Positions 20,352 through 30,918 of a stretch of 64,000 nucleotides of DNA are shown piece after piece; positions within the stretch are counted from its first letter, which is position 1; each line of letters opens with the position of its first letter. Where the stretch lies: contig JAFKEW010000059.1 of the NCBI GenBank assembly GCA_017308375.1, forward strand, positions 1 to 64,000, given 5' to 3'. The notes beneath the pieces were generated by a model. The model was not told where the DNA came from, did no database searches, and was given only the letters and a program-made list of their open reading frames with translations. A program made the position numbers and the translations under genes. The stretch is from Alphaproteobacteria bacterium (GTDB lineage Bacteria; Pseudomonadota; Alphaproteobacteria; Micropepsales; Micropepsaceae).

Positions 20352-22643
20352 TCAGAATTTGACCGAACCCTGAAGCATGAGATTGCGGCCCCCGTAGATT
20401 CCATACACTCGAACCGTTCCAGGATAGCCGGGATAGGTGTAGGCCTGACCACCGCGCCAGACATTGGTCAGGTTGTCGCCAATGAAAGCGAGGCTCCATC
20501 TGTCATCGCGATCGGAGAGCGCCAGCCGTAGGTTCAACATCATCTCGCTGGGCTGCAGACCGTTCGTATCGCTATAGGAACTCGAGTCGAAATAATACTT
20601 CGAGAACATATCCGACGAGATGGCGAACTGGATTTTCAGAGCATCGCTGATCGGCCGCGTGTAATCAGCAGAAAGCGTTCCCGTCCATTTGGAAATCAAC
20701 TGTAAGGGCAGCCCTGCACCATTGAACAATTCCCCGCCGATGAAAGGCTGACCGCTGACACAGCCGGCCGCGACAGCGGCTACCGTACAGGACGCACCGG
20801 GATAATCGTCGAAATAGGCGTCGGTATAGCTGCCGGTCAGCGAAAGCGTCAGACCTTCAATCCACCGCTCAAGACTGGCAGTGGCGGATAGTTCAAAGCC
20901 ACGCGAAATCACCGTTGCCGCATTGGTCGCCCGCAAGGCCGGAAGACCGTTCAGGTCGGTGACATACTGGCCAACCTGATAATTATCCATCGTCATGTGA
21001 AATGCGGTGGCGTTCAGGATGAGAAAGTCATCGAGAACACTTTTCACACCCACTTCATAACTGGTGGTGACTTCCTGCTTCAGACGGAAATCCGCCAGCG
21101 TGGTGGTGCGGGTCGACTGCAATGTGCCGGGCTTGGAGCCTTGGCCATAGGTTGCGTAGACCATGATTTGCGGCGTCACGTAATATTGCAGTGTGACCGA
21201 CGGATCGAAATGCGAATCCAGGAACGAATCCGTATAAGGCCCGAATTCCGGCGTGGTTTGAATCCCGGCCGTCAGATAATCGTGGATATACTCCAGCGAG
21301 CCGGACTTTTGCACGCCGGTATAGCGGCCACCCACAATAAGACCCAGCGTATCGGTGATGTGCCAGGTACCGGTTCCATAGACTGAGTAAGAGTAAGCAG
21401 TCATGCTGTAATCGGTATGTGCGCCACTACGGCTGAGCGGAGCACCGGCCGCGGTGAACAGATTGAAGGTGAGCGGATTGAGATATTTCAGCTCCGACCA
21501 ATCGCCATAGACACCCACGACCCATTCAAACACACCACCCGGTTGAGACTGAAGCCGGAATTCCTGCGAAACCTGTTTGAAATCCTCCAGGAACGACGTG
21601 TTGATGGTTTCAACCGGCCCGGCATGGCGGCCCGCCGTGCTCATGGTCGAATTGTATGCCGTGAAGCCGCTGATCGCCACAAATGTCAGATCTTCAGCAT
21701 CGACCGTCAGTGTGTTGGAGAAATCATACTGTTTCAGGCTGTCGCCGTCCGGGAGGATAACCGGCGTACCATCGGGCTTTGCACTTACCATTGGCGGAAC
21801 CGAATATCCGCCCGCTTTGATGACATAATCACGCGCATCTTTGTATGTCGGGATCGTCAGCGGCAGGCCGAAGAAATTGTGCCCGTCATTGGTAACGTCC
21901 GTATATTCGAATTTGGTCAGCATCGTGACGTTGGAGGCCGGTGTGAATTCCAGCGTGACGCGCCCCTGAATGGATTCATTGTCCGGCTCATTCCTGCCGG
22001 TGTCGAAATTCCTGAGAGCGCCATCCGACTTTTTGTATTTGATGGCGACGCGGCCATTCAACGTGTCCGACAGCGGGCCCGAAACGTAGCCAAAAAGATC
22101 AACGCCCTTATAGTCGATCAGATAATTGGCGGTGAGGCCGGCCTCGAACACATCGGTCGGATTGTTGCTGACGATATTGATGGCGCCGGCTGATGAATTC
22201 TTTCCGATCAGCGCCCCTTGCGGACCGCGCAGAATTTCAAGTCTTTGCACATCAAAGAACGGGGCCGAATTCTGACGCCCCTTGCCCATGAATATACCGT
22301 CCTTGTAGAGCGCAACAGATTGTTCGGTGTAGCCGAACGATCCCGTCCCAATGCCACGGATGCGGATGACGTTGCCCGCATTGCCGGTGCGCACGGACAG
22401 GCCCGGCACCTTGGCCGACAGATTCAGCAAATCGGAAACACCGGCTTCCTCCAGCTTTCTCTGGCTCACGACCTCCAGCGAAATCGGCACATCCTGGGCG
22501 TTCCGCGACCATTTCGTCGCTGTCACCACGACCTCTTCCAGATATTCGCTTTTCGGCGCGCTGTCCTGCCCCCAGGCCGCGCCTGCCGCGGGCACAAGTG
22601 CCGCGGTCATGACACTTAGCATCAGTATATATCGCAATGACAT
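20352..22643 (-). CDS. TonB-dependent receptor
   Basis: A 763-residue outer-membrane receptor. A signal peptide (residues about 1-26, ending AAWGQD) is followed by a TonB-box-like EEVVVTA, a plug domain (VPISLEVVSQRKLEEAGVSD, LEILRGPQGALIGKNSSAG) and a 22-strand-type barrel ending in a C-terminal Phe (GSVKF). GAGGAG precedes the ATG. This IroN/FecA-like 'CirA-type' receptor class in catabolic clusters often imports hydrophobic carbon compounds; the substrate here is unknown. It sits 59 bp downstream of the MFS gene. Confidence 0.95.
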   Translation of the reverse strand: MSLRYILMLSVMTAALVPAAGAAWGQDSAPKSEYLEEVVVTATKWSRNAQDVPISLEVVSQRKLEEAGVSDLLNLSAKVPGLSVRTGNAGNVIRIRGIGTGSFGYTEQSVALYKDGIFMGKGRQNSAPFFDVQRLEILRGPQGALIGKNSSAGAINIVSNNPTDVFEAGLTANYLIDYKGVDLFGYVSGPLSDTLNGRVAIKYKKSDGALRNFDTGRNEPDNESIQGRVTLEFTPASNVTMLTKFEYTDVTNDGHNFFGLPLTIPTYKDARDYVIKAGGYSVPPMVSAKPDGTPVILPDGDSLKQYDFSNTLTVDAEDLTFVAISGFTAYNSTMSTAGRHAGPVETINTSFLEDFKQVSQEFRLQSQPGGVFEWVVGVYGDWSELKYLNPLTFNLFTAAGAPLSRSGAHTDYSMTAYSYSVYGTGTWHITDTLGLIVGGRYTGVQKSGSLEYIHDYLTAGIQTTPEFGPYTDSFLDSHFDPSVTLQYYVTPQIMVYATYGQGSKPGTLQSTRTTTLADFRLKQEVTTSYEVGVKSVLDDFLILNATAFHMTMDNYQVGQYVTDLNGLPALRATNAATVISRGFELSATASLERWIEGLTLSLTGSYTDAYFDDYPGASCTVAAVAAGCVSGQPFIGGELFNGAGLPLQLISKWTGTLSADYTRPISDALKIQFAISSDMFSKYYFDSSSYSDTNGLQPSEMMLNLRLALSDRDDRWSLAFIGDNLTNVWRGGQAYTYPGYPGTVRVYGIYGGRNLMLQGSVKF

Positions 22644-22702
22644 TACGTTCTCCTCAGGTGCAACAAGTGGGTGCCGTACGCCCCCGCGGCATACGGCATG
22701 GC

Positions 22703-24091
22703 CTAGCGAACAAATTCGCGCGCGTAGTCCTGCCTCGATAAAAACAAAAGTGCTGAGCTGGGTATGGCCAGCGCCGCCAGAGCCGTCAGGCTGTAACGCA
22801 AGCCATCCATGCTTCCGAACCCAAGTCCGTGATTGAAATAATCACTGAGCAAGCCGATCAGCAGTGGACCAAGGCCGAGCCCGACAAACGTACTGACGAT
22901 CAGGAATACCGCGGTCACCGTAGCGCGGTTCCTGGCATCAACAAGGCCGAGGATGCTCGCGAAATAGGCCGGTGCCGAAAGTCCGGTCAGGAACGCATGA
23001 AATGATGTGCAGATGATCGCCGGCAGAAGTGAAGGGGCGAACAGCGTTCCAATCGTGAACGGTGCGGCGGCAAGGTGCGCCCACGCGGGCAATGTGAGCA
23101 TGACTGTCATGCTCTTTTCACCACCCGCATCGGCAATGCGGCCACCCAGCCACAGGCCGATGCCGGCCATCACACCACTGCAGACGCCATAAAGAATGCC
23201 GATCATCGAAACCGGGCCGAACGGAAGACCGAGGAACGCACTGATCGAGCCGGCCCATTGCACCAGTTCCTGATTGTGCGTGCGCAGGAAAAAGGACGCG
23301 ACGAAGGCGTAACCGCCATATTGAACCATGCTCGACAGCCCATAGGCCGGCAGCATCATCCGCGCCGAACGCCGGGAAGCGAGAAGTGCGATAAACTTTG
23401 CGAATGATGAAAGCGGCCCATTGGCCGCGGCGGCAGCACCTGCCGATTCGCCTTCCCCTTTGTCACGCCGGGGCTCAGGTGCGATCAACGCCACCAGAAT
23501 CCCGATCGCAAGCCCCGGCAGCCCCACCAGCAGCAGCGCCGCCCGCCAGCCATAATTGTCGGCGACGATGCCGCCAACGGCCATGCCAACCATCGAGCCG
23601 ATCGGCACACCAAGCTGATAGAGCGCAATCGCCGAAGCACGTTTGTTAAGCGGCACGTAATCTGAGATCAGCGAATGCGCGGTCGGCGTGCAGGCGGATT
23701 CGCCCACACCGACACCCATGCGCGCCAGCGCAAGCTGCACAAAGTTCTGTGCCATACCGCAGAGCACCGTGAATGCGCTCCAAACCACGACGGCGGCACC
23801 GAGAACACGCGGGCGGTGATAACGGTCGGCAAGGCGCGCGGCCGGCAGGCTGAGTGCGGCATAGAAAAAAGCAAACGCCATTCCGGTGAGAATGCCGATA
23901 TGCGTATCCGAGAGGGCCAGATCGCGTTTGATCGCCTCGGCCAGAATGTTGATGATCTGGCGATCGACGAAATTGAGAACCGAGATCAGCGTGAGCAGGA
24001 GGATGATCCTGCGCACGGCCCAGGGGATTTGATCGTCCATGACAACTGGCGCCCCGCCCCCGATGGGCATCTGAGTTGCCGTCGCCCTCAT
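22703..24091 (-). CDS. MFS transporter, spinster-like family
   Basis: A 462-residue inner-membrane protein with 12 predicted helices. SVLNFVDRQIINILAEAIKRDL and LADRYHRPRVL, followed by GVGVGESACTPTAHSLISDY, are characteristic of the spinster-type MFS group common beside TonB receptors in alphaproteobacterial catabolic clusters. The start is set at ATG 24091 with GGGGGAG 9 nt upstream; the frame extends 13 codons further. It probably moves the compound, or its oxidised product, across the inner membrane. Confidence 0.92.
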   Translation of the reverse strand: MRATATQMPIGGGAPVVMDDQIPWAVRRIILLLTLISVLNFVDRQIINILAEAIKRDLALSDTHIGILTGMAFAFFYAALSLPAARLADRYHRPRVLGAAVVVWSAFTVLCGMAQNFVQLALARMGVGVGESACTPTAHSLISDYVPLNKRASAIALYQLGVPIGSMVGMAVGGIVADNYGWRAALLLVGLPGLAIGILVALIAPEPRRDKGEGESAGAAAAANGPLSSFAKFIALLASRRSARMMLPAYGLSSMVQYGGYAFVASFFLRTHNQELVQWAGSISAFLGLPFGPVSMIGILYGVCSGVMAGIGLWLGGRIADAGGEKSMTVMLTLPAWAHLAAAPFTIGTLFAPSLLPAIICTSFHAFLTGLSAPAYFASILGLVDARNRATVTAVFLIVSTFVGLGLGPLLIGLLSDYFNHGLGFGSMDGLRYSLTALAALAIPSSALLFLSRQDYAREFVR

Positions 24092-24184
24092 ATACAGCGC
24101 TCCCCCGTGGGCCTGTTTGCAGCCTTGCAACGGCCCTATTCATCGCCCTTCACCCACGGGATCACCGCGGCAAAACGGGCACCC

Positions 24185-25534
24185 CTATGCTGTCGCTTGC
24201 CCCAATCGCACCGCGTAGTCGTGCGCTTTCGTGGTCGCGAGAATTTCGTCGCGAATTTTCTCGCGCTCTCCGTACCCTTTGCGATGCTCAGGCTGGATGC
24301 CGAGCATCTTCTGGCCCCAAGCCTGCATGCAGACGTCATAGTCGCAGACAATGTGGCTGCCGCCGGTGAGAACATCGCGGAACGCCCGCCCGAGCGGACT
24401 GTCCTGATAGAAGATGCTTGTGCCGGCCGAGAGGGTCAGATCGTTCATCGCCTCGCGGCAGAGAACACACGTCTCTGCAAGCCAGGCGCGGGTCTGGTGA
24501 AACAGATCTTCACTTTCCGCATCCGTGTCGCGGATCATGGTGAAGATCTCCCGGATGGCGTGGCGCATCAGCTGATCCGCCGCCATCACCCGGGAGGATG
24601 CATGTGCAAGCCGGATTTGCGCCGACATCTTCTCCCGCTCCGGCAGGCCGCCGATGCGGCGCACATAGCCGAGCAGCCTTTCACGGGCCAGCTCGACACC
24701 ACCTTGCGCCGCACCGAGAACGGGAATGGTGACATTCAGCGCCAGCGCGGCGGCGGGCGGGCCGAGAAAGAGGTCGTAATCGGAATGGTGGCTGCGCACA
24801 TCCTGATACCAGACCGGATCGCCATAATTCGCCGTGGATGCATGGGTGTCCGGCACGAACACATCCTCGGCCACGACATGATGGGTTCCCGTAGCCACCA
24901 TGCCGAAGGCATTCCACGTATCCATGATCCTGACCGAGGAAGCCGGCGCCAGAAAGTTGCGCAAAGGGGCGCCTTCGCCATTTTCCACGCGGCAAACCAT
25001 CGAGATATAATCGGCGAACTGAATGGTGGTGGCCCAGGCCCAGCGGCCGGAGACGCGATAACCACCTTCCACTTTCTTTGCACTGCCGACTGGCGACACC
25101 ACCGTTGTGAAGACGGGGGACTGACCGCTTCCATAGAGCTGCTGCTGCAGTGCAATCGGAAAGCCAGCCGCAGGCCGTGGCGACATCACAACGAAGGATG
25201 CAAGCCAGCCGACTGATGGATCGGCCTGCGCAATGGGAAGCGTTGCATCCATGATATCCATCATGGAGGCCTGCAACCCGCCGAAGCGCTTCGGCACGGC
25301 CAGATACATATAGCCGGTCTTCAGAATTGCCCGCCAGACTTCATCGGAAGGGCGGCGCCTGCGCTCGGTTTCCCCAGCCTGTGCGGCGATGAACGGTTTC
25401 AGCGCATACAGACGCTCTGTGATGATTTCAGGGGTAAGGGCGCGGACTTCCTCGCGTGTGAGATAGTCCCGGGCCTCGGTCCGGAAAACATCTTCAACGT
25501 AAACATCCGCCGAAGATTCATTCACTCGGTTCAT
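24185..25534 (-). CDS. Group-D flavin monooxygenase (acyl-CoA dehydrogenase fold)
   Basis: A 449-residue protein of the acyl-CoA dehydrogenase superfamily. Motifs GTHHVVAEDVFVP, VSGRWAWATTIQFAD and SPLGRAFRDVLTGGSH place it with two-component flavin-dependent hydroxylases of the HsaA / p-hydroxyphenylacetate hydroxylase C2 type rather than true acyl-CoA dehydrogenases. Such enzymes use reduced flavin from a partner reductase, and none is obvious nearby. It is the first gene of the minus-strand block. Confidence 0.85.
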   Translation of the reverse strand: MNRVNESSADVYVEDVFRTEARDYLTREEVRALTPEIITERLYALKPFIAAQAGETERRRRPSDEVWRAILKTGYMYLAVPKRFGGLQASMMDIMDATLPIAQADPSVGWLASFVVMSPRPAAGFPIALQQQLYGSGQSPVFTTVVSPVGSAKKVEGGYRVSGRWAWATTIQFADYISMVCRVENGEGAPLRNFLAPASSVRIMDTWNAFGMVATGTHHVVAEDVFVPDTHASTANYGDPVWYQDVRSHHSDYDLFLGPPAAALALNVTIPVLGAAQGGVELARERLLGYVRRIGGLPEREKMSAQIRLAHASSRVMAADQLMRHAIREIFTMIRDTDAESEDLFHQTRAWLAETCVLCREAMNDLTLSAGTSIFYQDSPLGRAFRDVLTGGSHIVCDYDVCMQAWGQKMLGIQPEHRKGYGEREKIRDEILATTKAHDYAVRLGQATA

Positions 25535-25709
25535 AATGCGCTACCCGATCCGATCGATTACTGCCGGTATCGTAGGTAGGCGCAAAGACCAGTGTCCAAT
25601 ACGCTGTCGTGCTATATTGATATCATATCGGCATCAACCATCGGTGCAGCAACAAACCATGCAAGGCATCGACAAGCGCAGGAATGCGCCGCCATATGAG
25701 ATTGCCGTG
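25535..25709. other. Intergenic region upstream of the monooxygenase
   Basis: No gene is supported in these 175 bp. The region should hold the promoter for the minus-strand block. A GATATCATATC palindromic patch near 25615-25630 is the only notable motif and could be a regulator site, but this is a guess. From 25710 onward the sequence is the ydbH remnant. Confidence 0.3.
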
Positions 25710-25811
25710 CGTAACAGCCCCCTCGACAAGCCCCTTATTTTTGCCGAACTTATGCTTCCCAATCCGACTGTGTTCGGCGGTGGCCCTTCCGCCCAGGGTG
25801 CCGGAAAATGA
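25710..25811 (+). pseudogene. Diverged 3' remnant of a second ydbH copy
   Basis: Aligned without gaps over 25 codons, 25710-25784 matches the 3' end of ydbH (18043-18117). I count about 51 of 75 bases and 12 of 25 residues identical, including LD, L-F-EL and VFGGG. It then continues PSAQGAGK to a TGA at 25809-25811 that overlaps an ATG at 25808, the arrangement expected for an original ydbH-ynbE junction. The remainder of this copy is absent upstream. Confidence 0.7.
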
Positions 25812-25828
25812 GAAACAGGAGCCAATCC

Positions 25829-26059
25829 ATGACGGCATTTCTGCGCACCGGCCTTGCAGCCGGGTTGCTCGGTACGAACGCGGCCCTTCTTGCGGTGGTA
25901 GCCGCGCCGGTGGCTGCGGTCGCGCTGTCGGGATGCACGCCAACCGTGAAGGTGGAAGTCGCACCCATCAATATTTACGCCAAGCTGGACGCCGATGTGC
26001 GCGTGCGGCTGGACAAGGAAGTTCAGCAGGCCATTCAACAGAACCCCAATCTGTTCTGA
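25829..26059 (+). CDS. ynbE: YnbE-like lipoprotein
   Basis: A 76-residue lipoprotein. A long signal peptide ends in a lipobox (LSGC, Cys36), and the mature part KVEVAPINIYAKLDADVRVRLDKEVQ matches YnbE, the outer-membrane lipoprotein partner of YdbH. ATG 25829 has AGGAG at ideal spacing; an alternative ATG at 25808 overlaps the ydbH-remnant stop. It forms an operon with ydbL 25 bp downstream. The family function (lipid transport with YdbH) is established in E. coli; its action here is inferred. Confidence 0.82.
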   Translation: MTAFLRTGLAAGLLGTNAALLAVVAAPVAAVALSGCTPTVKVEVAPINIYAKLDADVRVRLDKEVQQAIQQNPNLF

Positions 26060-26084
26060 TTTCGTGAAAAAGGGATACCGATCC

Positions 26085-26477
26085 ATGAAGCGCAATTTCA
26101 CCGCCCGGCTGGCCGCCGGCCTTGCTGCGATTTCTTTTGCGGCCGCCCCGATCGCCGCTTCCGCCCTTCTGGCGGCAACGCCGGCCTATGCACAGTCAAG
26201 CACTGCCAAGGCCGCCGTGGACGCCGCCAAGGCGCAAGGGATCGTCGGCGAACAGGGCGATGGTTACCTGGGCGTTGTCAGCGGTGCGCCGGACGCAGCG
26301 TTGAAGGCCGCAATCGCGGAAATCAACGCCGGACGCGCCAAAGTCTATCAATCCACCGCCGCCAGCACCGGGGTCACATCCCAGGCGGCCGGCGAAGCAA
26401 CCGCCAAGCAATTGTTCGCGAAAGTACCCGGCGGGCAATATTACAAGCCGCTTGGCGGGAACTGGACCCGGAAATAA
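26085..26477 (+). CDS. ydbL: YdbL-family (DUF1318) periplasmic protein
   Basis: A 130-residue protein with a Sec signal peptide cleaved after TPAYAQ. The mature region (KAQGIVGEQGDGYLGVVSG, INAGRAKVYQ) is diagnostic of YdbL/DUF1318, the accessory partner of the YdbH-YnbE bridge. AGGGA lies 10 nt before the ATG. The order ynbE-ydbL is conserved, while the ydbH that should precede them is displaced to 15061-18126. Confidence 0.85.
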   Translation: MKRNFTARLAAGLAAISFAAAPIAASALLAATPAYAQSSTAKAAVDAAKAQGIVGEQGDGYLGVVSGAPDAALKAAIAEINAGRAKVYQSTAASTGVTSQAAGEATAKQLFAKVPGGQYYKPLGGNWTRK

Positions 26478-26567
26478 TCCTTATTCGAATCCAAGACGAT
26501 AGCGCTTGCCCGATACTTGCCGGGCGCGGCAAACCGCACCGCCTGCAGGGGATTCTGGGCCGCCCGG

Positions 26568-26596
26568 CTTGCGGGCATGAGCCCCCTTTCCTATAT
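26568..26596 (+). promoter_or_regulatory. Heat-shock (sigma-32-type) promoter for dnaKJ
   Basis: CTTG (26568-26571), 18 bp, then CCTATAT (26590-26596) matches the alphaproteobacterial RpoH consensus CTTG-N17/18-CNTATNT. It lies about 125 bp before the dnaK ATG. Intergenic 26478-26719 holds no gene. Confidence 0.7.
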
Positions 26597-26719
26597 ACGC
26601 ACTAGCGCGGCGCCGCTCGCTACGGCGCCGGATTTGTTAATGTTTTCAAAGGGGATGGACCGGAGGGCGCTCCTCAGGAGGCCAGGACCCCATCGCCCGC
26701 AAGAGAGGTAAGGCAAGAA

Positions 26720-28642
<1,923 letters not shown>

Positions 28643-28795
28643 GAAGTCGCGCCGGGACAATCGGCGAAGGGGGACGCCAATGGTCCATGACAGATACGGG
28701 CGCGCCGTCCGGCAAGGACGCCTTCGGGCATTCCTTTCTGATGGTGCGCCCTTTCTTCTTTGGGCCGGCCGGGCAGACCGGGCGGCGGATATACG

Positions 28796-29932
28796 ATGAG
28801 CAAGCGTTGCTATTACGAAGTTCTGGGGTGTGAGCGGTCCGCCTCGATCACGGAAATCAAAGGGGCATATCGCAAGCTGGCGAAAGAGCTGCACCCCGAC
28901 CGCAACCCCGGTAATGTGGAGTGCGAGCAGCGCTTCAAGGAAATCAACGAAGCCTACGACGTTCTGAAGGACGATCAGAAGCGCGCCGCCTATGACCGTT
29001 TCGGGCACGCCGCATTCCAGGGCGGCATGGGCAACGGACATGCGCGCGCCAATCCGTTCGACTTCGCCTCTACCTTCACCGACATCTTCGATGATCTGTT
29101 CGGCGAATTCGCCGGCGGCCGCCGCGCCCGCCGCCAGAATCGCGGCGCGGATCTGCGTTACAATCTGGAGCTGACGCTGGAAGAAGCCTTCCGCGGCAAG
29201 CGCGCCGAAATTCAGGTGCCGGTTGCGGTTGCCTGCGAGGCTTGCGGCGGCAGCGGCGCCAATGCCGGGACCGGCCAGTCGCAATGCCCGACCTGCAGCG
29301 GCATCGGCAAAGTGCGCGCGCAACAGGGCTTCTTCACCATCGAACGCACCTGCCCCACCTGCCACGGACAGGGGCGTATCATTCGCGATCCGTGCAAGGC
29401 CTGTCGCGGCGAAGGCCGGGTGCAAAAGGAACGCATGCTGGCGGTCGACATTCCCGAAGGCGTCGAGGAAGGCACGCGCATCCGCCTTGCCGGTGAAGGC
29501 CAGGCGGGGTTGAACGGTGGACCGGCCGGCGACCTTTATATTTTCCTTTCGATCGCACCACATGCGATCTTTCAGCGTGACGGCCACAACCTGCATTGCC
29601 GCGTTCCTCTCTCCCTTGTTACGGCGACACTTGGCGGCACGATCGAGGTGCCGACAGTGGATGGCGGACGCACCAAAATTACCGTTCCCGAAGGCACGCA
29701 AAGCGGGCGTGCATTCCGCGTGCGCGGCAAAGGCATGCCGGTCTTGCGGGGCGGTGGCATGCATGGCGACCTTTACGTCGAGACCGTGGTGGAAACCCCG
29801 GTGAAGCTGACCAAGAAGCAAAAGGAATTGCTGCGCGCCTTCGAAAAGGAAGGCGCGGAAGGCAACAATCCCGAAAGCGAAGGCTTCTTCACCCGCGTGA
29901 AGGAGTTCTGGAACAGTGCCGCCGGTGCCTGA
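28796..29932 (+). CDS. dnaJ: Chaperone protein DnaJ
   Basis: A 378-residue co-chaperone that stimulates DnaK ATPase activity. The J domain ([20 protein letters not shown]) is followed by a G/F-rich linker, four zinc-binding CxxCxGxG repeats ([32 protein letters not shown]), and the C-terminal substrate domain. The frame is open 12 codons further upstream, but MSKRCYYEV is the family start. Residue 7 is Tyr where many DnaJ proteins have another residue; nothing is broken. Confidence 0.97.
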   Translation: MSKRCYYEVLGCERSASITEIKGAYRKLAKELHPDRNPGNVECEQRFKEINEAYDVLKDDQKRAAYDRFGHAAFQGGMGNGHARANPFDFASTFTDIFDDLFGEFAGGRRARRQNRGADLRYNLELTLEEAFRGKRAEIQVPVAVACEACGGSGANAGTGQSQCPTCSGIGKVRAQQGFFTIERTCPTCHGQGRIIRDPCKACRGEGRVQKERMLAVDIPEGVEEGTRIRLAGEGQAGLNGGPAGDLYIFLSIAPHAIFQRDGHNLHCRVPLSLVTATLGGTIEVPTVDGGRTKITVPEGTQSGRAFRVRGKGMPVLRGGGMHGDLYVETVVETPVKLTKKQKELLRAFEKEGAEGNNPESEGFFTRVKEFWNSAAGA

Positions 29933-29957
29933 TCGAACCTTTCCAGATCGGGTTTTT
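29928..29957 (+). terminator. Rho-independent terminator of dnaKJ
   Basis: CCTGATC (29928-29934) pairs with GATCGGG (29946-29952), with one G-T wobble, followed by TTTTT (29953-29957). It overlaps the dnaJ stop codon. Confidence 0.5.
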
Positions 29958-30769
29958 CAGGGCGCGATAAAAAGCCCGTTCATGTTTGGCAGGCCATCGG
30001 CTTCCTGTGCGATGGTTTCATAGCGCCCTTCGCGCAGCATTTGATGCGCCGCGCGCAAAGCGGCCCCAAGCGCGGCGCGTGCAATGCCGGCACCGGCACT
30101 GACCCGGCGCACACCCGCCGCCTTCAAAGCGGAAACCGCTGGCAATCCCGGCCACACCAGGACATTGAGGGGCAGGTCAATGGTCTGTGCGATCTGGCTG
30201 ATCACCGCCGCGTCCGCCACGCCCGGCACGAACAACCCATCGGCACCCGCGTCGCGATAAAGCGCACCACGGCGCAACACCTCGGCAAGCGCCGCATCGC
30301 CATCGGCCAGTTTGCGCAGATAAACGTCGCAACGCGCGTTGATGAAGATGTCGGTACCGGCCTGACGTGCCGCCTGCTTGATCGCGGCGATCTTGGCGGC
30401 GAGAAGATCCGGCGAATCGGTGCCGTCTTCCAGATTGATGCCGCTGGCCCCCGCTTCGCAAAGCCGCATGACGAATGCCGCCACACCTTGCGGGGTTTTG
30501 TCGAGGCCGGCTTCGGCATCGACACTGACCGGAACGGCGGTAACGCGGACGATTTCCACCACGGTGCGCAACAGCGTTTCAGGGGCAATGGTTTGCCCAT
30601 CCGCGCTGCCGTGCGCCCACGAAACAGCGGCACTTGAGGTGGCAATGGCCTTGGCGCCCGCCACCTCCATCAGCCGGGCTGAGCCCGCATCCCAGGCATT
30701 GGGCAGAACCAGAATTCCGCCCGGCGCATGCAGCGCGCGGAACCGGGCCGTCCGTTCCTTGTTCGACAT
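29957..30769 (-). CDS. Isocitrate lyase / PEP mutase family protein
   Basis: A 270-residue TIM-barrel protein of the PEP mutase/isocitrate lyase superfamily. NAWDAGSARLMEVAGAKAIATSS, the metal-binding SVDAEAGL and INARCDVYLR segments, and GASGINLEDG are conserved. It lacks the KKCGH lyase motif of isocitrate lyase and the PEP mutase EDKxxxKxNS loop, so the substrate cannot be assigned; oxaloacetase- or carboxy-PEP-like members exist. Start at ATG 30769; the open frame extends 29 codons upstream. Confidence 0.82.
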   Translation of the reverse strand: MSNKERTARFRALHAPGGILVLPNAWDAGSARLMEVAGAKAIATSSAAVSWAHGSADGQTIAPETLLRTVVEIVRVTAVPVSVDAEAGLDKTPQGVAAFVMRLCEAGASGINLEDGTDSPDLLAAKIAAIKQAARQAGTDIFINARCDVYLRKLADGDAALAEVLRRGALYRDAGADGLFVPGVADAAVISQIAQTIDLPLNVLVWPGLPAVSALKAAGVRRVSAGAGIARAALGAALRAAHQMLREGRYETIAQEADGLPNMNGLFIAP

Positions 30770-30918
30770 GACAAAACACCTCGCCAAAGGGGTTCTTGCG
30801 GGCGTAAGCCGAATATGCTGTCCCATTCCGGGCAGTGCGCGCCGCGATTTCTGCATCTTGCGCTTGGCGGCATGCTCATCTCAATGCTCTATTGGCATGT
30901 GAACCCATGAGGCATCCC

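Larger units (their letters stand above)
18127..25709 (-). other. Accessory five-gene block inserted between ydbH and ynbE
   Basis: Five genes, all on the minus strand (LysR, OYE-like, TonB receptor, MFS, flavin monooxygenase), separate ydbH from ynbE-ydbL. No transposase, integrase or tRNA was seen at the edges. The right edge carries a diverged in-frame copy of the ydbH 3' end. The block looks visually more AT-rich than its flanks, though I did not count it. The gene content suggests capture and oxidation of an organic compound. Confidence 0.6.

Noticed and set aside
18127..25828. The accessory block as an insertion sequence, integron or genomic island with tRNA target
   Set aside because: No transposase, integrase, tRNA or clear terminal inverted repeats were seen; only the ydbH remnant marks an edge.
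29957..30769. The PEP-mutase-like gene as true isocitrate lyase
   Set aside because: It lacks the KKCGH catalytic motif and is far shorter than isocitrate lyase.
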